This document shows positions 19,217 to 27,900 of a stretch of 64,000 nt of DNA, in pieces. Location of the stretch: positions 2,356,001-2,420,000 of the forward strand of contig NZ_CP060496.1 of assembly GCF_014400405.1 (NCBI RefSeq). The letters are read 5' to 3'. The notes under the pieces are model-generated. The model was not told the DNA's origin. It worked only from the letters and a program-made list of their open reading frames with translations, and made no database searches. Position 1 is the stretch's first letter. Each line of letters opens with the position of its first letter. The position numbers and the translations under genes are program-made. This stretch comes from Brachybacterium sp. Z12. Its GTDB lineage: Bacteria; Actinomycetota; Actinomycetes; Actinomycetales; Dermabacteraceae.

Positions 19217-20343
19217 TCAGAGTTCGATGCCGAGTCGGACGGGCTCGGGGACCAGGTGCACGCCGAAGGTCTCCTGGACCCGTCCCTGGACGTCGCGGGC
19301 GAGGGCCGCGAGGTCCTCGCTGCCGGCTCCGCCGCGGTTGGTCAGCGCCAGCGAGTGCTTGGTCGAGACCGATGCCCGCGCACCCAGCGCGTGGCCGCGC
19401 TCGATGCCCGCCTGGCTGATCAGCCAGGCAGCGCTCGTCTTGACCCGTCCGCCGCCCGCATCGAAGCGCGGGGCAGCCGCCGGCAGGCGGTCGGCGGCGT
19501 CCGCCTCGAGGATCGGATTGGTGAAGAAGGAGCCTGCGCTCCAGGTGTCGTGGTCGAGCGGGTCGAGGACCATGCCCTTGGCCGCACGGATCCGCAGCAC
19601 GGTCTCGCGCACCTGGTCCATCGGTGCCCTCTGCCCCACTTCCACGCCGAGCGCCTCGGCGAGCTGGGCGTAGCGGATCGGCGCCGAGCGCGAGCCGATG
19701 GTGTGCTGGAAGGTCACCGAGAGCACCACGTAGCGGCCGGTGGCGGAGGCCACAGGCCCCGCATACCGAGTGCGCTTGAAGATGCTGTCGCGGTAGGAGA
19801 AGTCACAGTCCGCGGCGAAGAAGGTGCGCACGGCGTTCTTCTCCCGGTCCCAGGTGCGCACCCGGGAGATGGTCGCAGAGACCTCCTGGCCGTAGGCGCC
19901 CACGTTCTGGATCGGGGTCGCGCCGACGGTGCCGGGGATCCCTGAGAGCGCCTCGATCCCGACCATCTCCCGAGCGATCGCATAGCGCACCGCCCGGTCC
20001 CAGTTCACGCCCGCGAAGTACTCCACGATGGCGCCGCCGCAGGTGGGGTCCAGGGGTGTGAGCTCGGCCGGATCCACCGGGATGCCGTCGGGCTCTCCTG
20101 AAGCACCGACCTCGCAGGTCGCGTCCAGCAGCGGCGGGTCCTCGGGATCGCGCAGCAGCACAACGGTGCCCTCGAACGGCTCATCGGAGGCGACCAGGTT
20201 CGAGCCGCCGCCGAGCACGAGCAGCTGCTCCCCGCCGCGTCGGCCGCCGCCACCGCCTCGATGGCCTCCTCGGCGGTGCGGGCCTCGACGAGCTTCCCGA
20301 TCTCCCCGCCGATGCGGAGCGTGGTCAGGTCGGAGAGCCTCAT
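19217..20343 (-). CDS. murB: UDP-N-acetylenolpyruvoylglucosamine reductase (one apparent frameshift)
   Basis: 375 aa after restoring one base. FAD enzyme of peptidoglycan precursor synthesis, reducing UDP-GlcNAc-enolpyruvate to UDP-MurNAc. The start [13 protein letters not shown] matches the family TTxRxGG pattern; after the break come [30 protein letters not shown] and the serine proton donor in [11 protein letters not shown]. The frame breaks at the CCCC run 20230-20233; one more base gives [16 protein letters not shown]. The ATG overlaps the stop of the dehydratase gene (ATGA). This gene order is common in actinobacteria. Confidence 0.93.
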
Positions 20344-20813
20344 GCCGTGCCCTGTCCGTCCCGTCCTGCACCGACGGGCAGGGCAAGGGTGGCGCGGGCA
20401 CGGCCGAGCACCTTGGTGCCGTCGACCTCGGCGGTCAGGTCCACCCGGGCGGTGCCCTTCTCCTCGTCGAGCGCACCGACGACGGCGACCACCTCGAGGA
20501 TCGCGGAGCCGGTGGCCGGCACCGGGATCGGCTGGGTGAACCGGGTCGAGTACGCGCGTACAGCGGTGGGATCCGCGATCGCGTCGAGCAGGCCGGTGAT
20601 CGCGGTGCCCATGGTGAGCATGCCGTGGGCGATCACCCCGGGCAGTCCGGCTTCGGTGGCGACGGTGTCGTTGTAGTGGATGGGGTTGAAATCACCGGAG
20701 GCGCCGGCGTAGCGCACGAGGGTGTCGCGGGTGATCTCGTGGCGGGTGCGGGCGAGCTCCTGGCCGACGGCGAGGTCGGTGAGGTCCACGGGGGCGGGTG
20801 AGGCGGTGGTCAT
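20340..20813 (-). CDS. MaoC-like (R)-hydratase, HadB-like
   Basis: 157 aa hot-dog dehydratase. The hydratase 2 motif is complete: YAGASGDFNPIHYND with catalytic Asp and His around residues 35-49, then GVIAHGMLTMG. Proteins of this type pair with the HadA-like partner encoded just upstream to form a heterodimeric (3R)-hydroxyacyl dehydratase in mycobacteria. In an organism without mycolic acids the substrate may be ordinary acyl chains or something else. It overlaps murB by four bases. Confidence 0.88.
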   Translation of the reverse strand: MTTASPAPVDLTDLAVGQELARTRHEITRDTLVRYAGASGDFNPIHYNDTVATEAGLPGVIAHGMLTMGTAITGLLDAIADPTAVRAYSTRFTQPIPVPATGSAILEVVAVVGALDEEKGTARVDLTAEVDGTKVLGRARATLALPVGAGRDGQGTA

Positions 20814-20855
20814 ATCTGCTCCTGGGTTCCGGGGAGTCGGGCGGACGGGGCGGGG

Positions 20856-21306
20856 TCAGTCGCCGCGGACGACCAGCATGCTGCGCACGCTGGCGACGTC
20901 GGCGCCGGACTCCTCGGTCAGGTCCACGCGCGTGGAGACCATCGCATGGCCGCCGGCCGCTCGGACCGATTCCACGGTGAGGGTCGGGATGAGCCGGTCC
21001 CCCGCGACGACGGGACGGTGCAGGGTGAAGGTCTCCTCGCCGTGAACCACGCGGCGGAAGTCGATCCCGGCCGCCGGATCCTCGATGTACTGCGCCTCGG
21101 TGGCTTGCGCGAGGGAGACCAGGAAGGTCGGCGGGGCCACCACATCGGCGTGCCCCGGCGCTGCGCGCGGCCTCGGGATCGGTGTGGAGCGGGGAGGAGG
21201 CGCCGGTGGCACGGGCGAACTCGATGATCTTCGCGGCGGAGACCGTGTGCACGGGGCCTGCCGGGTAGCTGCGCCCGGCGAAGGCGGGGTCGGGTGTGGT
21301 GGTCAT
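20856..21306 (-). CDS. MaoC N-terminal-type dehydratase, HadA-like (one apparent frameshift)
   Basis: About 149 aa after correcting one base. It resembles the partner subunit of MaoC-like dehydratases: a hot-dog domain beginning near YPAGPVHTVSAAKI, with VVAPPTFLVSLA and the GEETFTLHRPVVAGDRL strand. The frame changes near the CCCC run 21152-21155; unlike most breaks here it needs one base fewer, giving ARSAGHADVVAPPTF. The partner lacks the classic D-x4-H motif, as HadA/HadC-type subunits do. It starts at ATG 21306 after GGGAG and lies 42 bp upstream of the HadB-like gene. Confidence 0.8.
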
Positions 21307-21438
21307 GACGTCTCCCGAGGTCGGGTCGGCTGGGCCGACGGATGCGGACTCCCCGATCATCTCACCGCTGAGCCCCGGGGACCGATCTGGCATACGGCCG
21401 GGCCGAGGCGCCGGCGCCCTGTTCCGGGACAGGGAATG

Positions 21439-21475
21439 ACGAAGGCCACCCGGTCAGATGCCGGGTGGCCTTCGT
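21439..21475 (-). terminator. Hairpin terminator after rpmG
   Basis: Perfect 15-bp stem (21439-21453 with 21461-21475) and 7-base loop, 18 bases beyond the rpmG stop. It separates the tRNA/rpmG unit from the dehydratase-murB unit. Confidence 0.8.
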
Positions 21476-21493
21476 GGAAGTGCGGTGGCCCGC

Positions 21494-21664
21494 TCAGCGG
21501 GTCTCGCGGTGAGCCGTCTGCTTGCCGCAGGTCGGGCAGAACTTCGAGAGCTCCAGCCGATCCGGGGTGTTGCGACGGTTCTTCTTGGTGATGTAGTTGC
21601 GCGCCTTGCAGTCAACACAAGCCATGGTGATCTTGGGACGCACGTCAGAGCTCTTGCTCGCCAC
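21494..21664 (-). CDS. rpmG: 50S ribosomal protein L33
   Basis: 56 aa starting [20 protein letters not shown] from a GTG. The four zinc-ribbon cysteines are present (ACVDCKA and FCPTCGK), so this is the C+ form that depends on zinc. The body [20 protein letters not shown] matches L33. The GTG is preceded by GAAAGAGG. It lies right downstream of tRNA-Met and may share its transcript. Confidence 0.96.
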   Translation of the reverse strand: MASKSSDVRPKITMACVDCKARNYITKKNRRNTPDRLELSKFCPTCGKQTAHRETR

Positions 21665-21761
21665 GGTTCGCCTCTTTCGTCCGGGTGGCGCGCTCCGCAG
21701 CGCGCCTCGTGGGTCCCCGTGCTCGGGGGATGTGGATACTCCACTCCGGTGGTGACCGGCG

Positions 21762-21838
21762 TGGTACCGAGGGCGGGGATCGAACCCGCGACCTCACGAT
21801 TATGAGTCGTGCGCTCTAACCGTCTGAGCTACCCCGGC
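21762..21838 (-). tRNA. tRNA-Met (CAT), elongator type
   Basis: Cloverleaf with 5' GCCGGGG acceptor, anticodon stem CACGA/TCGTG closing the loop CTCATAA (anticodon CAT), and T arm GCGGGTTCGATCCCCGC. The 3' CCA is encoded. A tRNA with CAT next to rpmG could in principle be a lysidine-modified Ile tRNA, but elongator Met fits this position in actinobacteria. Confidence 0.92.
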
Positions 21839-21850
21839 TTGACCGATGAA

Positions 21851-21880
21851 GCGGCCCGATCTCGAATGAGACCGGGCCGC
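21851..21880 (-). terminator. GC-rich hairpin between tRNA-Thr and tRNA-Met
   Basis: Stem of at least 8 bp (21851-21858 with 21873-21880) plus inner TCTC/GAGA pairing. It may be a processing or termination signal between two tRNAs. Confidence 0.45.
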
Positions 21881-21893
21881 CGCATCCAATCAG

Positions 21894-21966
21894 AGCCCTG
21901 AAAGGGAATCGAACCCTTGACCTTCTCCTTACCATGGAGACGCTCTGCCGACTGAGCTATCAGGGC
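21894..21966 (-). tRNA. tRNA-Thr (GGT)
   Basis: 73-nt cloverleaf: acceptor GCCCTGA, D arm AGCTCAGTCGGCAGAGC, anticodon stem TCTCC/GGAGA with loop ATGGTAA (anticodon GGT), T arm AGGGTTCGATTCCCT. CCA is not encoded. Confidence 0.94.
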
Positions 21967-22051
21967 AACCCGGTGAACCTTACCCGTCTCCTTGCCCGGA
22001 GGCAATTCGGGGGCGGGCCCCGGTGCTTCGGGTCACATGGACCCTCCGCAG

Positions 22052-22133
22052 TGGCAGATGAGGGATTCGAACCCACGAAGGCAATGCCAGCTGATTTACA
22101 GTCAGCTCCCTTTGGCCACTCGGGTAATCTGCC
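22052..22133 (-). tRNA. tRNA-Tyr (GTA)
   Basis: 82-nt class II tRNA: acceptor GGCAGAT, anticodon stem GCTGA/TCAGC with loop CTGTAAA (anticodon GTA), a long variable arm, and T arm GTGGGTTCGAATCCC. CCA is not encoded. tyrS is also in this window, at 56.2 kb. Confidence 0.93.
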
Positions 22134-22329
22134 ATGACTGCTCCCGTTGCCCACCCGACCGAGATCGTGTGGCCGCCGGAAGCGGACCTGAAACAGCATA
22201 CCGGGACCGCGCCGTCGGCGCGAACCGAGAAGCGGTCCGAAGTGCATGAAGAGCGTCACAGCCCGTCCCGGGCTCGTGGACAGTGAGGCGGCAGCCCCGC
22301 GGGGCGGCCGCGCGAAGGAAGGACCCACC

Positions 22330-22818
22330 GTGGCAGATTCATCGTTCGACGTCGTCAGCAAGCTCGATCGCCAGGAGATCGACAACGCGGTCAACCAGGC
22401 CGTCAAGGAGGTCGGGCAGCGATACGACTTCCGGGGCACGGGAGCATCGATCACCCTCAGCGGTGACGAGATCGTGATGGTCGCGAATGCGGAGGAGCGC
22501 GTGCTCGCGGTGCTCGATGTGCTGCAGTCCAAGCTCATCCGCCGCGGCATCTCCCTGAAGTCCCTGGACGTCGGGGAGCCGAAGCAGTCCGGCAAGGACA
22601 TGCGGCTGGCAGCATCGCTCAAGGAGGGCATCGCCACCGAGGACGCCAAGAAGATCTCCAAGCTGATCCGCGACGAGGGCCCCAAGGGCGTCAAGGCGCG
22701 GATCGAGGGCGACGAGCTTCGGGTCTCCTCCAAGAGCCGTGACGACCTCCAGTCCGTCATCACCCTGCTGAAGGGGAAGGATCTGGACGTGGCGCTCCAG
22801 TTCGTCAACTACCGCTGA
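22330..22818 (+). CDS. yajQ: YajQ-family nucleotide-binding protein
   Basis: 162 aa from the GTG at 22330, which follows GGAAGGA. It begins with the family N-terminus [20 protein letters not shown] and ends FVNYR. The protein has two ferredoxin-like repeats; relatives bind c-di-GMP or nucleotides in some bacteria, but the role in actinobacteria is not established. It stands alone on the plus strand between the tRNAs and the convergent WXG100 genes. Confidence 0.93.
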   Translation: MADSSFDVVSKLDRQEIDNAVNQAVKEVGQRYDFRGTGASITLSGDEIVMVANAEERVLAVLDVLQSKLIRRGISLKSLDVGEPKQSGKDMRLAASLKEGIATEDAKKISKLIRDEGPKGVKARIEGDELRVSSKSRDDLQSVITLLKGKDLDVALQFVNYR

Positions 22819-22880
22819 GCCGCTCCGGGCGGGGGCCCAGGCCCTCCCTCGCCCGCCGGCGATCCGGCATCCAGGCATGC

Positions 22881-22920
22881 GAGAAGGCCCCGCACCCCTC
22901 ATCGGGTGCGGGGCCTTCTC
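22881..22920. terminator. Bidirectional hairpin terminator
   Basis: Perfect 17-bp stem (22881-22897 with 22904-22920) and 6-base loop, between the ends of yajQ and the first WXG100 gene. The arm sequence is nearly the same as that of the hairpin at 23836-23869. Confidence 0.85.
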
Positions 22921-22938
22921 CCACGACGAACCGGGCGA

Positions 22939-23208
22939 TCAGCCCTGGTTCGAGGTCGAGTCCTGCTCCTCAGCATGCTGAGTCAGCTCGGTGCTCTTGG
23001 TCTGCAGACCATTGACCAGCTCAGCCACCGCGCCGCCGAAGAAGCTGTTCCAGTCCTCACGGAACGCGTCGTAGTCCGGACCGATCCACTCGACCGAGTT
23101 CACCGCATTGTTGGCGGTGATCATCAGCTCGAGAATCTGCTGACCGGCCTCGTTCACGCCCTGCGCGACTTCCCGACCCTCTTCCGGATTCATACCCTTG
23201 AAAGCCAT
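22939..23208 (-). CDS. WXG100-family secreted protein (WXG 1)
   Basis: 89 aa, the typical size of ESAT-6-like substrates that form helical hairpins and leave through type VII systems. The turn motif is EWIGPDYDAF (W-I-G) near residues 40-49, between two helices, with a hydrophilic Gln/Ser-rich end. It starts MAFKGMNPEE after GGGG. The gene is 68 bp downstream of WXG 2, so the two are probably cotranscribed and could heterodimerise. Confidence 0.85.
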   Translation of the reverse strand: MAFKGMNPEEGREVAQGVNEAGQQILELMITANNAVNSVEWIGPDYDAFREDWNSFFGGAVAELVNGLQTKSTELTQHAEEQDSTSNQG

Positions 23209-23276
23209 GACCTACCCCTTTCGCCCTGTCTCAGAGCTGTAAAACCAACGAAGAAAAGAAACTGCAGAAGCGGGAC

Positions 23277-23537
23277 TCAGGACGACGCGTCGCGCTGCTG
23301 CGCAGCGTTCCGGGTCCCACGCTCCGAGAAGTCACCGCACTGCGAAGCGACCTGCTGCGCAAGCTGACCCAGCGCATCGGTGAACTCGCTGACGAAACGG
23401 TCCCGGTCCTCACCGGTCCAGTCGAACTCCGCCACGCGCGAGGCGATCTGCTGGAAAACCTGCTGTGCATCCTCGCCGGCAGTCTGGACCTGCTGGGCCA
23501 TCTGCTCGACAGACTCCGGGGTCATGCCCTTCTTCAT
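23277..23537 (-). CDS. WXG100-family secreted protein (WXG 2)
   Basis: 86 aa. WXG motif in FDWTGEDRDRFVSEF around residues 39-53. The start MKKGMTPESV at 23537 is chosen because GGAGG lies five bases upstream; an ATG 12 bases earlier contains that site. Helices on both sides of the WTG turn are amphipathic with a Gln-rich N-terminal half. Confidence 0.87.
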   Translation of the reverse strand: MKKGMTPESVEQMAQQVQTAGEDAQQVFQQIASRVAEFDWTGEDRDRFVSEFTDALGQLAQQVASQCGDFSERGTRNAAQQRDASS

Positions 23538-23907
23538 GGTGTCCTCCATGTCGTAGTGAAAATCAAGGTCCCACCCACCGGAGAAGACCTCCACGGCCGC
23601 TGACCGCTTCCTCGACCCTGTCCCCAGGTGATGACACAACCCTAGGACGCCCACCACCACTTGGCGATGGGGACAACTCCCCATGCCCCTCCCCATCCGT
23701 GAAACTCGCCATCCTCCCTGGTCAGCGTCAGCTTCTTCAGCTCCCCCACGTTCTCAGGGCTGTGGATGACCGCGCTGGGCGAGGGTGGTGCGGACCCCAC
23801 GAGAGGAACCTGGCGCCACATCACCGGGCATGCAAGAAGCCCCGCACCCATCCCGGGTACGGGGCCTTCCACACATAGGTACCCGAGCGCTCAGCCCAGG
23901 CTCGCGG
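23538..23907. other. Intergenic region upstream of the WXG 1/2 pair
   Basis: 370 bases with no gene I can support. It should hold the promoter of WXG 2 and WXG 1, and at its far end the hairpin that closes the LpqN-like gene. A minus-strand TAGGGT at about 23640-23645 is a possible -10 box. A 76-codon minus-strand frame (23642-23872) runs through the hairpin and is probably not a gene. Confidence 0.5.
23836..23869 (-). terminator. Imperfect hairpin terminator after the LpqN-like gene
   Basis: Stem of about 14 bp with two mismatches and a short loop (arms 23836-23849 and 23855-23869), some 40 bases beyond the stop at 23908. Confidence 0.65.
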
Positions 23908-24389
23908 TCAGGTCAGCGTCAGGCTCACCGAGTCCTGGATGGCGCGCACAGTCTCGATCTCATCCTCCGCGCTCTCGGCCCCGCAGCTGCCGACGATCTC
24001 CAGCACGTCCTTCGCGACGCCTCCACGATCGATCACCGCGTACCGGGCGGCCTGGACCACGGTGGGCCGGCCCGGCTGGGTGTATCCGTACTCGCTGGCG
24101 ATCCAGGTCATCCCCTCCACCTCGATCTCGCCCGTTCCGAGCTCTTCAAGCTCGGGCAGCGCGGCCTTGCGCTGTTCGAGACCAGCCTGAGCGGCTTCAA
24201 GAGTGAAATCGGAGCCGAATCTCTGCACGGTCACCACGACGTTCGCTCGGAAGCGGCCCTCCACCCTGGGCTGCGCGACGGCGACCTGGACCCCGGGACC
24301 GTCAAGGTTTCCCAGTCCTCCGGCACCTCGATGCTGATCTGCGGTGGCCCCGGGAAATCGGCGCTCGGGTACTCGATCCTCTTAGCCAT
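23908..24389 (-). CDS. LpqN/LpqT-like protein without signal peptide (one apparent frameshift)
   Basis: 160 aa after restoring one base. From ATG 24389 the protein reads MAKRIEYPSADFPGPPQISI and, after the break, VAVAQPRVEGRFRANVVVTV, a pattern of the LpqN/LpqT (DUF1795-like) fold: W near residue 28, then FRANVVVTVQR. There is no lipobox or signal sequence. The frame breaks at the CCCC run 24291-24294. It lies between WXG 3 and WXG 2, and proteins of this fold occur near type VII genes in other actinobacteria, where a chaperone or adaptor role is plausible. The assignment is from overall pattern only. Confidence 0.6.
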
Positions 24390-24441
24390 GGAATTGCTCC
24401 GTTCCTCCCACCACTGACGGCGCTAAACATACCAGTCGGCA

Positions 24442-24475
24442 ACGAGGCCCGAACGGTTCCCCGTCCGGGCCTCGT
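24442..24475 (-). terminator. Hairpin after WXG 3
   Basis: 10-bp stem (24442-24451 with 24466-24475), extended inward by ACGG/CCGT pairing, about 30 bases beyond the WXG 3 stop. Confidence 0.65.
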
Positions 24476-24504
24476 GCACGGGCGCGAGAGCGAGAGCGTC
24501 TCCG

Positions 24505-24774
24505 TCAGTTCGAGGAGGCCGCGTCCTGCTCCGCGGCGTTCCGCTCGGCCGATTCCCCCAGCTCGTTGACGGAATTCATGATCTGCTGCAGCGCCGGGAT
24601 CATCTCCCCGGACCACTGCCCGCGGAAGCGATCGGCGTCCGGGCCGGTCCAGTCCACACCCTCGAGACCGCGGGTCAGCTCCTGCTCGATCCGCGTGATC
24701 TCCTCCGCCGCGTCCCGGAGCTGGCCAGACATCCGCCGGACCTCTTCGACGTTCATACCCTTCGTGGCGTTCAC
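24505..24774 (-). CDS. WXG100-family secreted protein (WXG 3)
   Basis: 89 aa. WXG motif in VDWTGPDADRFRGQW around residues 40-54, preceded by a charged helix and followed by an Asn/Glu/Gln-rich second helix that ends QDAASSN. It starts MNATKGMNVEEV after AGGAAGGGG. It is the gene directly downstream of the EssC-like ATPase, which suggests it is the main partner or substrate of that ATPase. Confidence 0.87.
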   Translation of the reverse strand: MNATKGMNVEEVRRMSGQLRDAAEEITRIEQELTRGLEGVDWTGPDADRFRGQWSGEMIPALQQIMNSVNELGESAERNAAEQDAASSN

Positions 24775-24879
24775 GGTTCGGGTTCCCCTTCCTGGTGTCT
24801 CGCGCCCGCGCCCTGGTCAGTGCACCGGCCTGCTGTCGTGGTCGACAGGGATCACTGTAGAGCGATCGGCGGGCACGGG

Positions 24880-24901
24880 CCATGGGGAGGAGTCCCCATG
24901 G
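24880..24901. terminator. Short hairpin between EssC-like gene and WXG 3
   Basis: 9-bp perfect stem (24880-24888 with 24893-24901) and 4-base loop within the 208-bp gap. It may end the long upstream operon. A minus-strand TACAGT at 24854-24859 could then be the -10 box of a separate WXG 3 promoter. Confidence 0.45.
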
Positions 24902-24982
24902 GGATGGCCTGCCGGGAACGCCACCGGATGGCGTGGCTGACCGGGTCGTGCCTGCTGTCCCCGGACGGCCGCGCGCGACCGC

Positions 24983-27900
24983 TCACCCGGTGGTGACCTG
25001 TGCGACCTGCAGTTTCATCGCCCGTCCGCCGTAGACCAGGAAGCCGCGGCCGGCCGGGAAGTCCGCCCGACGGATCCTCCCCAATCCGGTGCCGAGCAGT
25101 GAGTCGCCGTCCATGTCGCTGGGCTGGAGGAGCAGACCACGCCGTCCGGCCTTGAAGGGCTGGGCGAGCACGTATGCCTGCGACCAGGAGGCGGATTCGT
25201 TCTCGCCCACCACGAACTGGCCCTCCCGGGTGCTGGCCCGGATCAGCTTGTCCAGGTCGTTCTCAACGCCGCTGCCGGTGAAGTCGGCGACCCCGTCGAT
25301 GAACAGCGCGAGCTTGCCCTCGCCGACGCTGCCGGACTCGATGGTCTGGCGCAGCTGGGTGGCCAGCTCCCTGACGGTGTCCGGGTCCGATGCCTCGACA
25401 TCCCAGATCGGCAGCCCGGTCAGCGGGGTCCGACGAGACGAGAAGCGGACCAGCCTCATCGGCTCGTCCATGGCCTTCAGACCGGTGGCGATCGTCAGCA
25501 TCGCGGTGGTGCGACCAGAGCCCATCGGCCCGGTGACCATGAAGGCGCCTCGCGGCTCATAGGTGATCTCCGCCAGGGTCTCGTCGGCCAGGCCCAGCAC
25601 CGGCATCCCGCCGGCCGCCGGCCGCAGCGAAGAGAACTCCACCCGCTCCGGCAGGCGCTTGATCTCCGGGGCCTCAGGCACCCCCGCGCGCCGCATCGCC
25701 TCGGCGAGCTTGGTGACCTCACGGGACTGGAGAGCGACGTTGGCGTCCCCTCCGTGCACCGCGACCTGGACCTCGTGGCCATCCTGGATGGCGCGCCCGG
25801 GAGGAGAGCTGCCGTCCAGCACGTCCTTCGGCTCGCCGAAGGCCGCGTAATCGTCGCTGCTGGCCATGCGGTGGATGAGCCGACGCTGGATCGAGGAACC
25901 CAGGGAGGTGGGAATCGCGTTGGGCCGGTCACCGGTGACGATGACATGCACGCCGACCTGGCGCCCGTCCGTGGCGATCTGGACGAACGCGGTGAACCAC
26001 TTGGTGAGGTTCGAGTAGTCGTAGGCCTCGCGGAAGGCGGCCATCCCATCGACCAGGAGCAGGATGCGCGGGGTGTCGGGCTTGCCGGCGAGCTCGCGGT
26101 ACTCCGCGACGGATCCGGCACGCACCTTGGCGAAGACCTTGGCCCGTTCGTCGATCAGCTCCCGCAGGGTGCGCAGGAGGCGGATCACCCGCTCCTCGTC
26201 GTCGCCGGGGACGATCGAGCCCACGTGCGGCAGCTCCTCCAGCATCGTCAGGCCCGAGGCGCCGAAGTCGAGCCCGTAGACGTGCACCGGGCCGCCGCGC
26301 ACGGTCGAGGCGGCCGAGATCGCGAAGGTCCGCAGGGTGGTGGACTTGCCGGATCCGCCGGTGCCGTAGATGGCCATGTTGCCGTCGCGGTCCGGGTAGT
26401 AGGAGATGGTCGGCTGGGCCTGGTCCTCGGGGACGTCCATGACGCCCAGCAGCAGGTCCTCATCGGTGCGGCGGCTGGGCAGACGGGAGAGGTCGTAGGC
26501 GTCGGCCAGCTCGGAGAGCCACGGCTTGCGGGGAGCCGGCACCCCGGCGTCCTCCGCTGCCGCCTTGACCGTCGCGACCACGCGGGAGATGTCGTTAGGG
26601 CCGGGGTCCTTGACCTCCTTGGTGGGCGGGGAGGGGATGTCCCACTGCTCACCGGTGCCGAAGTCCTTCTCCACGATGTCGATCCGCGCCCGCTCGGGCT
26701 CATCCGTGGTCCAGCCGCCCGCGTACCCGGTCTGGAAGGTGGCGACGCGGCCGGGGCCGGTCTTGGCCGCTCCTCTTCCGGGGATCCCCGGGTCGAAGTG
26801 CGCTGCCATCTTGTCGCCCAGGATGTCCTTGGAGTCGGCCTCGTCGGCCATGCGCAGGGCGATGCGCAGGTTTGTGTTGGCGCGCAGGTTGTCCTTGATG
26901 ACACCGGCCGGGCGCTGCGTCGCGAGGATCAGGTGCAGTCCCAGCGAGCGGCCCCGGGCGGCGACGTCCACGACACCGTCGACGAATTCGGGGATCTCCT
27001 TGGCCAGGGCCGCGAACTCGTCCACGATGATGATCAAGCTGGGCGGCGCCTCGGGGTCACCCGTGCGCTCGAGCGAGATCAGGTCCTTCGCCTTCTTGCG
27101 GTTCAGCAGGTGCTCCCGGTAGTGGAGCTCGGCGCGCAGCGAGGTCAGGGCGCGCCGCACGAGGTGCTGGGAGAGGTCGGTGACCAGGCCCACGGTGTGC
27201 GGCAGTTCCACCGCGTCGGCGAATGCCGCGCCGCCCTTGTAGTCCACGAACAGGAACGTCACCCGGTCGGGGCTGTGGGCGGTGGCCATGCCCAGCACCC
27301 AGGCCTGGAGGAACTCCGACTTGCCGGCGCCGGTGGTGCCGCCCACGAGGGCGTGTGGGCCGTTGGTCCGCAGGTCCAGGTGGTAGGCGTCCTGGCCGTT
27401 GTGGCCGATCAGCCCACGCAGGTTGGCGTCGTGCTTGCGGCGCTGCGGCTCGGAGCCGTCGCGCGGGGTGAGGGAGTTGTTCTCCTTCCAGCGCTCGATG
27501 ATGTAGTTGGGGTCCTCGGCCATCTGCATGCCACCGAGCTTGAGATAGGAGATCGCCCGGGGAAGATCGGAGTCGTCGTCGATGGGGACCCCGGCGTCGA
27601 CCACCGGGGAGAGGTGACGGGCCACGCCGGAGGCCACCTCGACCGAAACGGTCTCGACGGTGACGGGATAGAACCGCTCCCCCACCCGTACATGCCCCGC
27701 GCTCGCACCCTCCACCGACTCCTCGACGGAGACGTAGGTGCGGCAGGCCGCGGGCAGTGCGGCGATGTTGGAGGCGCACCAGATCACATGCACGCCGACG
27801 TCCGGGCCGCGCTCGGCGATGCGCACCAGACGGGCCCGGTCCACGGGTGCGTCGTCCTCGATGATGACCACGAGGTTCGGGGTCACCGGCTCGGGCGGGA

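Noticed and set aside
23642..23872. 76-codon minus-strand frame near the WXG genes
   Set aside because: It runs through the hairpin of the LpqN-like gene, lacks a ribosome binding site and has no recognisable motif. The part ending in KWWWAS has fair codon use, so a small gene is not fully excluded.
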